A stretch of 64,000 nt of DNA from Ottelia alismoides (lineage: Eukaryota; Streptophyta; Magnoliopsida; Alismatales; Hydrocharitaceae), in NCBI GenBank assembly GCA_037367405.1, contig JAZKJV010010524.1, positions 216,292 through 280,291 on the forward strand, read 5' to 3'. A program made the translations under genes and the position numbers. Under the pieces are notes generated by a model, which saw only the letters and a list, made by a program, of their open reading frames with translations, had not been told where the DNA came from and ran no database searches. Shown here in pieces: positions 45,972 through 57,262 of the stretch (position 1 is the first letter of the stretch; each line of letters starts with the position of its first letter).

Positions 45972-46123
45972 CAAGGCATGTTTGAGAGAATACAGACTGG
46001 TTGATGGTTTAGATCAGATGGCCTTTGATAAAACGAGATGCTAATACAAATGATCAGATGGCTAAGAGGAGAAGCAGAAGGGACAAAGGGATTGAATCAT
46101 GCGGTGAAACTAGAGGCAACTAC
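45972..46123. other. 152-bp spacer between inverted Copia-type LTRs
   Basis: Unique-looking sequence separating LTR copy 2 (minus) from copy 3 (plus). No recognisable gene. It may be old target DNA into which both LTRs inserted head to head. Confidence 0.5.
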
Positions 46124-47254
46124 TGTCAGACATGTGAGCCCAGGGCGAACCATTCTTACAATAAATATTATTGTAATATATATATATGTTTATCAATAAA
46201 AGTTATTGATGTTTCACCCCCTTTCTGAAATTAAATGAATGAATGCACTATAGGGTCCCTCTGTACAATTAGGGCTATGTACCATGGCCATCTTGATGAT
46301 CATATAGCTGTTGATTCATTAAATGAATCATAGAGGCTGGTGTTTTGATGAATATCTAAGGAGCTAGATAGAGGAGTCATCAAGCACCGTCAAATGATTG
46401 TTAAGAGATGATCTCCAGCCTGAGTAGGAGATGGCAATCCTTTCTCACATAGGTTGATATCTGACCGACCTCTTGATGCAGATCCTCTGCATGGGAATAG
46501 TGATTCGGAGGTGTCAGATTAGTTAAGTCAAAGGGTTGGCTTGGCGAGATCGAGATGACCTAAGTCCTATGTTGAATGCTGACACAACATAGGCACGCAT
46601 CCTCTGACCGGAGACATATGTATTACTATATGTCTGAGTATGTACATTTGGCAGACCAATAGGTTGATGGCCTAACCAAGGTCTACACACCGGTGAACTG
46701 GTGTGCATATAAGGGCATATGAGTAAAATACGATCTCTCAAAGGGATCATACAGGTTCATTTATGAACCGGAAGACATGAGCTCACTCATGAGGTATTGG
46801 GACCGATCAAATTCCATGCATGGTCGTCATGCTTTGGAAGCAAGACATGAATTTGAAGGTATGATATATGCTTTGGGAAAGCATATGATCCATACCGACT
46901 CCCAATGACCAAGATTGAGAAACTTAGTGATTAAACTCTGAAGAAGACAGTGTAAAATTGATCTTAATCTTCAGATTGATCATATGGTCTTCTAGTATGC
47001 AGGATGTACAGGTATTGGGAATACATGAGGGTGATGTGATCATAAACGATTGTATAACCATGACGCTTCCATTTTGAGGGAGTGATGAAACAGGTCTGGA
47101 TTTTAGTGACTCCTCTCAGTAGAGAAGCAGTCTGATATTGGTCCAAGTGTTGGACATTGGTCTGAATGAGATTCAGATGCAATGAGAAGATTAGATTTGC
47201 GGTCCTGATTTAATCAAGCATCTGTGGGAGGTCTGTAAGATCTGGATTTGAGAT
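46124..47254 (+). mobile_element. Copia-type LTR copy 3, first 1.13 kb, plus orientation
   Basis: Starts TGTCAGACATGTGAGCCC and follows the reverse complement of copy 1 down to about 34240, for example ACAATTAGGGCTATGTACCA, CTCATGAGGTATTGGGACC and GACTCCTCTCAGTAGAGA. It lacks the MITE and so shows the empty site. It stops at GAGATC (47255-47260), where Athila internal sequence starts. Confidence 0.75.
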
Positions 47255-48026
47255 GAGATCGTGGGTTGCAATAAAGCTTCAAAAGAGGGATATTCTACTG
47301 GCTCAAGAGGAAAAACTCCCTATATAAATGATGATGTATATAGTATTTCAAAAAAAATATTGCAAAAGCAAAAACTCCAAAAAAGTGGGCAGGCTTGTAC
47401 AAAAATAAAAATGCCTGCCGGAGTATACATATGTGTATAGAAAATAAGCAAGCTTGAGCTTCAAAGTCAAATCATGTGAGCCTGCAGCTGGATGACTTGA
47501 CTACACTAGTCTGACATCCTAGGATAGGTAGCTACACTGGCAAACGTCCATTCTTCTCTTCACCCCCTCCTCTTGGGTTGGTTGCCACTTGAACTTAGAA
47601 GGGAATACCCTGCACCTTGAGGAATGAGTTGTTGGATTGGGGAATCATTAGGTTGTCATATTGGAGAAGCCAGTCTCTTTGTCATTTCAGTTGGGAAGAT
47701 CCACCATCACTTACACTGTACGAGTCAGATTCATAGTCGTAAGGGTTTGCGTATGAGTTGAAATATTTATGACCTGGCTATTGAGGAGACTTGAGAAGAG
47801 TTTTGGGATTCTCGAAGGCTGTTGGATTTCAAGTCCGGTTCTCATTAAGGTTCAGCCCGCACTAAAATTCCAGAGGTCGGTCCGACTTAAGCTCCAAACT
47901 TTGATTTTGTGAAGACAAGTTTGATAGTTAAACTTAATTTTCTTCTTTTTCTTTTCTTTGATTTTCTTTTCTGCACTTATTGCATAAGTATTTGCTAGGG
48001 ACTAGCAAAGGCAAAGTATAAGGGGA
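47255..48026 (+). mobile_element. 3' internal end of an Athila copy upstream of element C
   Basis: Nearly identical to 62091-62867 inside element C, including the polypurine tract AAAGTATAAGGGGA (48013-48026) directly before the LTR. It is therefore the 3' end of a second internal region that shares the LTR at 48027. Its left edge joins Copia LTR copy 3 at GAGATC, a 6-bp overlap present on the Athila side (62091-62096) and compatible with the Copia side. Confidence 0.85.
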
Positions 48027-51000
48027 TGATGAATCCACATTTCATCGTCTTTATTCTATCATTTTGACCTCAAAAACCCTGGCAAATGCGTGTACATACC
48101 TTCAATTATAGAATATGCATCGTCTTTATTCCAGCATCTTAGCATTCATGCATATGCATGTAAATAGTGTATAAAATACTATTTTTAAAGCCAAAATTAT
48201 AGAATAAATAAAAGAAAAGAAGAAGAATAAAATATTGTAAATATTTTATGACCCGAAATCCCGAGACCTAGGCATCTCGATGACTAGGTCGACAAGGAAT
48301 AAAGTAGGGGGAGATAAGGGCCAAAATACAATAAAAACACCTATTCATTTTATTCATTCTTTATTTATTTTGGGACCTATTTTTGGTTCTACTTTCTACA
48401 CTTTAAATAAAGAAACTTTGTACATGAAAGTTGTAGATAATTAAACATAAAAAATATAAAATTGATTTCACCTAAAAATAATATACAGATAAAAAGTTAT
48501 GATCTGAATAAGATTCCAGAATCCCAACTTCCCAGACCCGTATCTTGCAAATAAAAACTCGAAACGCGTCAAAATCACTTTCATTGTATATAATTTAAAA
48601 TAATCTATTTAATGGAGCTTGTATAGATTAAAATATTCATTTTATTATTTATTCATTATTTTTCTAATTTCTTATTTTTATAATTTTGTAAACATTATTT
48701 ATATTTTATGTGTATATTAAAATCAGAAGAAAAACCTCAAGAAAATACAAAATAAAATAATTGTATATGATATGAATAGGTATAATACATGTATACATAC
48801 CTATATAATTCATACTTTTATTTTATTAAGTGTATAAAACACTTCAGAAAAATAAAAGAAAAATATATTTAAGTGTATAAAAATACTTTATAAATTTATA
48901 AAATAATAAACAAAAATAAATAGATTAAATACACAAAATAAAAATAAAATATTAAAATATATAGATGTATATACCTATATAGCCTATAAAAGGTAACTAG
49001 TAAAAGAATACCTCATAAAAATAATTAAAAATCAGATTAAAATACCTTAGAAAATAAAAAATATTTTTCATTTTATAGCCTAAAATTAATAAAATCATTT
49101 TCTATTTTTAATGGAATTTCCAAAACATTTCTTGGGGATTTTTCCAGGTTGGTCCACGTCGACCAACCAGGCGCGAGCCCTCGTTGATTGGCGGGTCAAC
49201 TGGTCGTTCCCCCCTCTGCCATTGTGTCAGACCTCGTTTAGACCTTGTTTTCTTGATTTTTTCGAGGTCAAAGCTTGCATTCTTTCGTGTTTCAACCTAA
49301 AGGACTTTTGTTCCTCGATTATCCACCTTTCACGCCCTAGGCTCTCCTTGGGCCGAGGGTCGACGATTGAGGCGATCTCCCTTGTTCTTCCCATCCGACC
49401 GTCAACCCTACATATGCAACCCCCCAACCTCCATTTGAATTTTGAACACCTCTTCCATAGGTTTAGCTCCCCCTCTGGTGCCCGATCGCTTCAGGAAGGT
49501 GACAGCTTCCGTTGGAGAATTTCAGGTCGGTCGAGCGACGCCTGAGGCGGCTCCACCACCTCCACCTTTCGCCGGCATTGAGGTACCCCCTCCCTCTGGT
49601 TTCCACCATCGAGGAAGCCCTTGTTCCCATTTATTTTCCTTGCATTTCATTTTCCTTAGCTGTAGGATCATTTCCCCTCAAGAAATTTCGCGTTTCGATC
49701 ACCCAATCACCCCACACGAGCACATCGTCGGAGTGCACCTCCGGCCACCCTTCGCTCCGCCACTACTCGCCGCGATTCCACCTCCGCGGGGTCCAGGTAG
49801 TTTGCCCTGGGCCCTCTCACTCCATTTTGCAGGTCAAAGATCGTTGACTCGAGTCTGGGGCTCGTTTTGAAGATTGCCGGAGCACTGGCGGAGCCTTCCA
49901 GCTCCGCCATCCTCTCCAGCGATCCTCGGCTGTCGTCGAGCCTTTTTGGAGCCACCAGGAGATAGGGAAGAACCACAGGAGCGTCCCTGGCCACTTTTAG
50001 AGCTCGAAGTGTGGTCGGCGGGTGAGATCGAGGTCGGAGAAGGTCGGTTCCGCCGACCTTCATCCCTGTTCTTCGTCCTTAGCCGCCCAGCCGTCTGATC
50101 AGGCCGCACCTCCAGACGTTACAGCCACCTTTAGATCTTTCAGCCCTCCACCGTCGATCGCAGCTCGGATCCTCTGATCTCCACCGTTCGATCGCGAAAG
50201 GGTATCGGTGCACAGGAGCTCGACACGTGTCAAGTGGGAGAGATCCCACCGTCCGATTGCACCTTTGCCTGGGTATTTTGCATCCTCACCCCGGCCAAGT
50301 TTTGTATTTATTAATTAACGTTCAAAATTTTATCGGCTGTTTTAAAACTTCTGTAATATTTGCATTCCGTCCCCGGAACTTTTTAGATATTGCATTCGAG
50401 TCCAAGCCACATCACCTCACGTGCCCGTGCGTGTGAGGGGAGTGGCTATTTTGCAGAGGACCCCTCGCGAGTCTAGCTATTTCATCTTGGTCCAAAAACT
50501 TTTAGATCTAGTGTAATATTTTTGGGTTATTTGCAAGTAAGCCCATGGGAGTTTTTTTATTGCATTTAGGTCCTTCCCAGGCGCGTGTCAGTCACGCGTG
50601 GGGTTGGAAAAATTGCTCTTGTACCCTAGCGGCTTTGGTTATTAGGATTGGTTCTGGAAATCTATTTATTAGTTATATATTTTGCGTGAAAATTGCACTG
50701 TGGTCCTTGGTTGTTTGCTTATTTACACATATGCCCTTGCTAGTAGTGTAGTTTCCTCTTGTTGTCTCTATTTATTCCATGCATCGATAAAACCCTAAAT
50801 CTACAAAAAATTATCTTAGGCTCCTGTTGAATTGTAGTTTCATTCTATATTTTTATTTTGCATATTTATTGCATTTTCATATTTATAAAAATTCAAAAAT
50901 ATGCATTCTCAATATTGTTTGCACTAGAAAATCCATAAAAATTAGTAAAAGCTTTTGAAAAAAATCTAAAAAAATTACATTTTTCGTGTCTTAGCATGTT

Positions 51001-51820
51001 TTAGTGTCAGTCCAAAAATCACTAAAAATTCAAGGTAAAACTCCAAATAATTAGAAAACCCCTAAAAACTTCATAAACATATTAAAAATTCTACAAAAAT
51101 CTTAAAAATATAAACTCTACCTCTGAATTTTCTTTGTTTCATTCTCTTTATTTTAAAATTAATTTGAGGAGAATTGGACATTGTTTGATATTTTTCATCC
51201 TCATTTTGATTTCGGCCAGCCACTTAGTTTATTGTTTTCTAGTATTTTCACCTTTAACAATACCAAAAAATTAGGAAAAATCTGGAAAAATCACAAAAAC
51301 ATTAGAAAATTATAAAAAAGACCAAAACATTTTATTTCCTGATTTTTGAATATTTTTACTTATTTTTACAAGTACTCCATCCCTCTCTTTCTTACTTTGT
51401 ATATATACTCTACTATTTGAAAAGAAAATATAAAAATATAAAAAATATAAAAAGAAAATATAAAATCAGAAAATTAAAAAAACCAAAATACAAAAACATA
51501 AAATCAAAAAATAAAAATCTACCTAATTAAAAACCCACAAAAATTTGCATACTTGTAGACACTTGATCACACATCACATTTTTGTGCATCTTTGTTTGAC
51601 CTATCCTGCTTGCTCCCAGAGTTCGACACTCTAGACATACTTGCACTATACATACCTATTGTAGAGTTATAATAAATTTGACTCCACATTTGTTTCTCAT
51701 TACTTGATTTATATTTTGGGTTCATTGTTGATCAATACGGGTTTAGTGAGTGGTCGTCGCAGCGACTCTTGTCTCCGCCTTGTGTGAGATATTTAGACCC
51801 TTGCCAAACTTGTGTTATCA
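48027..51820 (+). mobile_element. 5' LTR of element C (3794 bp)
   Basis: Starts TGATGAATCCACATTTCATC after a polypurine tract and ends TTGTGTTATCA before the primer site. AT-rich first kilobase, GC-rich middle (49130-50620), then AT-rich. Compared with the 3' LTR it lacks 60 bp (present at 63432-63491, also present in the fragment at 9734), and it has about 28 extra bp near 48110. Large open frames in the GC-rich part (49111-50109) lack any recognisable domain and are not called as genes. Confidence 0.85.
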
Positions 51821-51822
51821 AA

Positions 51823-51840
51823 TGGCGCCGTTGCCGGGGA
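51823..51840 (+). promoter_or_regulatory. Athila primer binding site (tRNA-Asp type)
   Basis: TGGCGCCGTTGCCGGGGA, two bases after the LTR end. This is the canonical primer site of Athila elements, intact here. Confidence 0.9.
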
Positions 51841-53655
51841 GCAACAGCGTATAGATCATATTTGTAAGTGATTGTGTTTGATTGCCTACATTATTGCTTT
51901 ACTTGATCTCTCCATTTTATATATATTGTTGAGCTATCTGACCACTTCATTTCTTGTCTTCTTGCGAGGGACCACTTACCGAGGAGGATCGCCTAGGGGA
52001 TCCTGAGCAGCCTTAGGAGGCGGAGCCGGCTATTCTATCCTAGCCGGCAGGAGAGAGCAGGAAGATCTGAGAGAGAGAGAGGATAGTTAGTGATTTATTT
52101 TTTGTGAGAGAGAGACATTTATTTAATTTGTAATAATACAGGTTCACTTGAACTTGGACACTCGGGCCCAATTTCCAAGTGTTTGTACACTTGGGGGCTC
52201 ACCGCCGTTTTTATCGGTTTTTCACCGCTATCATTTTCCGATTTTGATTTTCCTGACTTTAAATTTTGTGGAATGAGTCCTTAGTTTTTAGGCTTGCTTG
52301 TTCCTGTAATCTAAGGCCAAACACCTAACAACATTTGCATGCACCTATAGATTTATCGTTTGGACTTAGATAAAAATTAATTGTTAAACATATAAAATCG
52401 AAACTACTACGCCGCGAGAGTCTCCGTACAGCGCTGGCAGGACCCATTGTGGTGGGCACCGAGGAGATTCCTAGACCGGAATTCTAGTGTTCATTTTGTA
52501 TGTTTAGCATTTGGTTCTTCACGCTAGCAATTGCCTGCTTAGGACGATTTCCGTGTGCATACCGGCATATAGCATAGGTTTACAAATTCCTTTTTTGCAT
52601 CCCGCATTGAGAGAGCTGGGAAGCACTGTAAGTCTTCTAACTTAGCATTCATCATTTAGGCACTAAGGTGACATTTCCATATTAGTGCCAACTTGCATTG
52701 GCTTTTCTGACTCTCTTCCCCTGTTTTTGGATCAAATAGGAATCAAAGAAAAATACAAAAACGTTAGGCACTTGTATTAAATTAACTCAAAGCAAGTGAT
52801 AACACAAAAAAATTAAAAAAGGGACTGCTAAAGAAAACTTGACCTAAATAAAATTGGCTAATTGGACTCATTGCTTGGGGTGAGCAAAGCCCTCAATTGT
52901 ATTCAGGTTGCATGGGAAGGTCTCCTTCCAAGTGAGAGAGCAGCTTCGTAAGGATTAGAGCCCAAAATCCAATCTGTGGATGCCTTATGTATCGCCTGGA
53001 TTTCCGAAGTATTGGCGCTTCTATCGTACGTAGACGAGTAGGGCTTGGTCACCATTGATGACTCTCTATTGTGTAGAGCATCGACCTTGTCCGAAGTATC
53101 GAGCCTAGGCCACGCCTTCACGGGGGTCTCTGTCTCATCGTCTTGCGTCCGAGTAGGTTCTTGCACGCTCACGGGTGATTCCGTTGCGAGCGAGATCCGA
53201 AGTATCCGTTTCGCCTATCGGCTTCCTCCCTCTATTTCTTGGCTGAGTAGGGATCCAGGAAAGGTTACAAGGACCTCAAAAAGTGTAGACTACATGTTAC
53301 AAAGGAGGAGGACAAGTACGGCATTCTTTTCTGGTAGTACTCTCTCTCCTATAGGCGTAGCTCTCTAAGGACTCGTTCAAAAATAATTACCTGAATGCAA
53401 TCTAAAAATTACAAAGATAATAGCCGATCCCTTACGGCTTCACGAGTTGAGTTGGTGAACCCCTTGTATTGTGTTTGATTGACTAGTTGATTTAGGTCAA
53501 GATCAAAAACACTGCACAATTGTGCACAATTTTTGCCCCCTCTTTCTTCACTTCTCAAAATCTTGCTCTTCTCAATAATCACGATGATGGGAAAGAGATC
53601 TCTTAGGCCGTCTTTGACGGCACCGCTATCCAGCACTCCTCTTTATTGATCTAGG
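51841..53655 (+). mobile_element. Element C leader, noncoding
   Basis: About 1.8 kb between primer site and gag. It contains a GA run (52067-52082) and conserved-looking GC-rich parts (about 51970-52060 and 52410-52490). ORFs at 52900-53370 have no recognisable content. An in-frame TGA (53647-53649) separates an upstream ATG at 53590 from the gag frame, so the true gag start may be at 53590, with the stop a mutation. Confidence 0.6.
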
Positions 53656-55641
53656 ATGACTTCGGGGAGTCTAGACCCACTCTCCGAACCTGAGTTCACT
53701 TCCACCCTGTTCCCCCTCGACCATCCTTCTTCCTCCATCAGTCCAGTAGTTTCAGAGTTTAGTGCAACACAGAGCTCAGAACATTTGACGGCACCTGAGA
53801 TGGGTTCTTTTGCCTTTTCGAAAAATCCAGAAATAACAGACAGAGAAGAACACCCAGATGAGCAGGAACACCCTCCATTCTTATATGACCAAGCTGCCAT
53901 CAACAATTCACTATTAGCCTCCCTGGAGACCATGCAGAAACAGATCAGAGACCAGGAAGTATTCATGGATGATATCATGAGAGAGCTGGCGCAGATGCGA
54001 GAGGACAGAGATGACAGACCTGAGGGTGGTGGTGGAGACATACCAGAAGCCGCAGGCGGAGGAGGAGACCCCAACCAGAAGAGGCCGCCACAGATGACCA
54101 TTAGGCAATTGCATAACCCAGCCGCAACCCTCACTCACCGATGGATCCAGCTTCCTCCCATCATCGGGAATTTCGAGCTTCGCCTGCAGACCATTCAGTT
54201 ATTGCCCAAGTTTCATGGGCTAGCCACCGAGGAACCTCATCTCCATCTGCAGGAGTTCAAGATGATTTGCAGCACTGTCCATGACAGATTCGTGGACGAG
54301 GACACGATCAAAATGATTGCCTTCCCATTCTCCTTAGCTGACAGAGCATCCTACTGGCTGAAACACCTTGGGAGGTACGTCACATCTTGGGCACAACTCC
54401 GGACTGCATACTTGAATAAGTATTATCCTCTCGGCCGGACGAACGCAGCACGAGCTATGATCAGTAACTTCACTATGATCCCTAATGAACAATTCCATGA
54501 GGCTTGGGATCGCTTCAGAGAGCTCATCGACCGGTGTCCACATCATGAGATATCAAAGCCCAACTTGGTTCAGAGATTCTTCTGTGGGCTGACACCGGGG
54601 CTGCAGGAGCTTGTAAACGCCTCTTGTGGTGGGTCCTACTTTTCCGATGGTGAAGACAACGTTTGGACCATCTATGAAGGGATGGCAGAAAACTCTATAG
54701 TCACGACCCAGGCCAGAGTCTACATACAGCAAAAGCCCCCCCAAGGAGTAGGAAAATTTCAGAGGATCGCCCGCATCGATACTTGTCCCCACACTCCGTC
54801 GGCAGCCGCAGCTTAAGCCGAATCCGCAACAACCGACATGGGAATAATTATAGAGAAGTTGGATCGCCTCGAGATCCTCGACAAGAAGCAGAGTCAGAGT
54901 CTTTCCTAGATGGACCTTATTACGAAGAACATGAGTGACCTGAAGATGCAGATTCTTTGCCTCCAGGAGGCACAGATGTCTACTCAGCAGCCTCCAGGTC
55001 ACGAGCTGATCCCAGCAGTAGCAGCTCCACCTAGCCCTCTGCCTCACACCGCCAGGTCAACCACAACCATACAGAGACGGTCCAGCAGCTCCAGTATTAC
55101 CCGTCGCAGCCACCATCTCAGGACACTCAGATGGTGGTCTATCAACCTGATCAGCCACTGGCAATTCTACCTCCACCATCCTTCGACAGGGGCCATTGAT
55201 GGAAGTCAATGGGATATGGTATGACCGGTACCCACAACCAGTCAGAATTCAACGTGATCATCCCAGATTCTGCTGGACCACCGGAGGGACCTCTTCCCAG
55301 CAGCAGCCTCCAGCTCAGGGCCATCCGAACAGCCAGCATCCCCAGTATGCCCACCAGCAGTACCAGCATGGTCCTCGTCCCACCTATCAGGGACAGCAGT
55401 GGAGGCAGCGTCAGCAGCCTCACCAGACATACTCCCAGCCATCCCTCATTATTCTGAGCAACAGCCTCATTTCCAACAGGGGAACACTTCCGGTTCTCAG
55501 GCATCAGCATTTGAGAACCCAGCGCTCGATGACCTCGCCGGCTTGCTCTCTGAACAGCAAACATCCTTCCGGCGGGAAATGGATGAGTTCCGGCAGGAAA
55601 TGAGGGATATCATCAAGGGCAAAGCCGCCATACCTGCATAG
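53656..55641 (+). pseudogene. Element C gag, interrupted by stops
   Basis: Open for 386 codons from 53656. Residues 1-150 are acidic and Pro/Gly-rich. Residues about 155-320 form the Retrotrans_gag capsid domain: LPKFHGLATEEPHLHLQEF, ADRASYWLKHLGRYVTSWAQ, LNKYYPLGRTNAARAMISNF, NEQFHEAWDRFRELIDRCPH, VQRFFCGLTPGLQ. The frame stops at TAA (54814-54816), continues LDRLEILDKKQSQ, stops again at TAG (54907-54909), and runs to 55224. A shifted frame then carries the Gln-rich part (HPRFCWTTGG, about 55260-55440). The original frame returns for LDDLAGLLSEQQTSFRREMD, ending at 55641. No CCHC knuckle is seen, as is usual in Athila. Confidence 0.85.
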
Positions 55642-56465
55642 ATCGAGCCAAATCCGAATAATCTAAAAAGGAAGTCTGAGCAGGTACAGTTTACAGAGGA
55701 TACTTCTCCTAGTGATTATTTGAGTGACATGTCTTCTTTGTGTGATGCTGATTTCGTGACTACTAGGAGCGGTAGGATGCCAGTCGTCGGTGCCTCATCT
55801 GAGCGACAACCACACGAGGAATCAGGAGCGTCGGATGAGTAGAGTAGTGGTGCTGATTCCGCTGATGATGTTGATGACGGTGGTGCTGATGCCACCAAGG
55901 ATGGAGATCTAGGTGACGGTACTGAGGCCGTCATGATACCAGACGCAGCCGCTGGTACTGAAGACACCATTTTTGATGCAGAGCCAGAGCGCGGTGCTGA
56001 TGCCGCGAATTCAGATGCCATTGGTGGTACTAAAGCCACCTCTTCCACTTCTGTTGAGCTTCCACCTGTAGTGTTGCCACCTTTTGTATCTCAGGACTGT
56101 GGTAACAAAAAGAACAAAAAAATGAATAAAGGAAAGGTTTTAGTATCTACTTCGAGTCCATATGGGTTGCATGATGATAATTTTATGGATTTCATTCCTT
56201 CACAGGCACAGGAACCTATTCCTAGTGCTCCATCTGAGGAGGCCCCTACCATCCCCTTCCCTGAAGCACTCTGCTTGGCGAAGGAGAACAAAAGAGAAAA
56301 TCCAAAAAAGACTCAACAGGTAGAGTTCGGCAACCAAATGATCGACAGATTCTAGATCCAGCTGACTCTACAGGAGGCACTTGAGCACATCCCCCTCTTC
56401 CAAAAGAGTGTGAGAGAGAAGACTACAGTCCGCAGGAAGAGAAGGAACCACAGAGATCAGATCAT
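55642..56465 (+). pseudogene. Element C gag-pol linker and pol N-terminus
   Basis: Same frame as gag after a TAG at 55639-55641. Contains DADFVTTRSGRMPV, a TAG at about 55840, and a long acidic Ala/Asp/Gly linker (DDGGADATKDGDLGDGTEAV, later GADAANSDAIGGTKATSS). A Lys-rich patch (NKKNKKMNKGKV) and PTIPFPEALCLAKENKREN follow, then a TAG near 56353, then QLTLQEALEHIPLFQKS and a basic segment. This matches 29641-30452 of element B. No enzymatic motif. Confidence 0.75.
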
Positions 56466-57262
56466 GTGCTCACCCATTCTACTTGTTGCGCTATTCAGAA
56501 CCGATTACCAGCCAAGAGACCTGATGCAGGAGCTCCGTATGTCAGATGCGAGATTCAGGAGCAGCGGTTCGATCGTACTCTATTAGAAGCAGATCTTCGA
56601 TCAACCTCCTTCCGACAGCCTTACTCGACCAATTCGAGTTTGGTCCTCTTCTTCGAAGTAGGACGGTCCTTCAGTTTGCTGATAGGTCGACTAAGAGGCC
56701 GAAGGGATTGCTTAGAGACGTGGTCGTTACCATTTAGGGCTTGAAATTCCCCGTGGACTTTGTAGTATTGGACATGGAGATCCCTGAATCGATAACAGAT
56801 GGCCCCATCATACTGGACCGTCCATTCTTGGCCACTGCCAAGGCGGTGACCGATCATGATAGTGGGAAGGTATGCTTTCGCGTAGAGGGTAAAAGTGTAC
56901 AAATAGAGATAATCGACGAGACCAGAGCGAGAGAATCTGCATACTCAGAGCAGTCCAGTGATATTGAGCAGATGACAGAGGTTGAGCGAGACGTCCACCA
57001 GGAGTGTGATTTTATGATGACAGATGATGAATCCATTTGGATAGATCCAGTAGCACAGACCCTCGCCTTGCTTGCAGATTCACTCTATTTACAGCTTATG
57101 GCAGTTGAGAGCCTGGAGAGCACACCCCTGGACAAGGATACCATCGAGGCTGACAGTTCGGTGATGAGTGATGACGTAGAATTTCATTCTTGCTCCTCTA
57201 CCTCAGATCTCTCGGATTCAGACATTGATTGGGATGATTTTGTGACTATTTGCAGTGTCTGA
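56466..57262 (+). pseudogene. Element C aspartic protease and acidic spacer
   Basis: The active-site block is split by a one-base deletion near 56593. One frame ends FDRTLLEAD and the next begins RSSINLLPTALLDQFEFGPL. The catalytic Asp position reads Glu, as in element B. Further on are QFADRSTKRPKGLLRDVVVT, a TAG at about 56736, then GLKFPVDFVVLDMEIPES and GPIILDRPFLATAKAV (Gly of the GRxFL block is Asp). From residue 60 of the second frame a Ser/Asp/Glu-rich spacer runs to 57262. It would process Gag-Pol, but this copy cannot. Confidence 0.75.

Noticed and set aside
52903..53368. Open frames of 89 and 107 codons in the leader of element C
   Set aside because: Opposite strands, overlapping, no recognisable domain, and located between primer site and gag where Athila elements have a noncoding leader.
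53643..54134. 163-codon Ser/Cys-rich minus-strand open frame
   Set aside because: Exact antisense of the gag coding sequence of element C.
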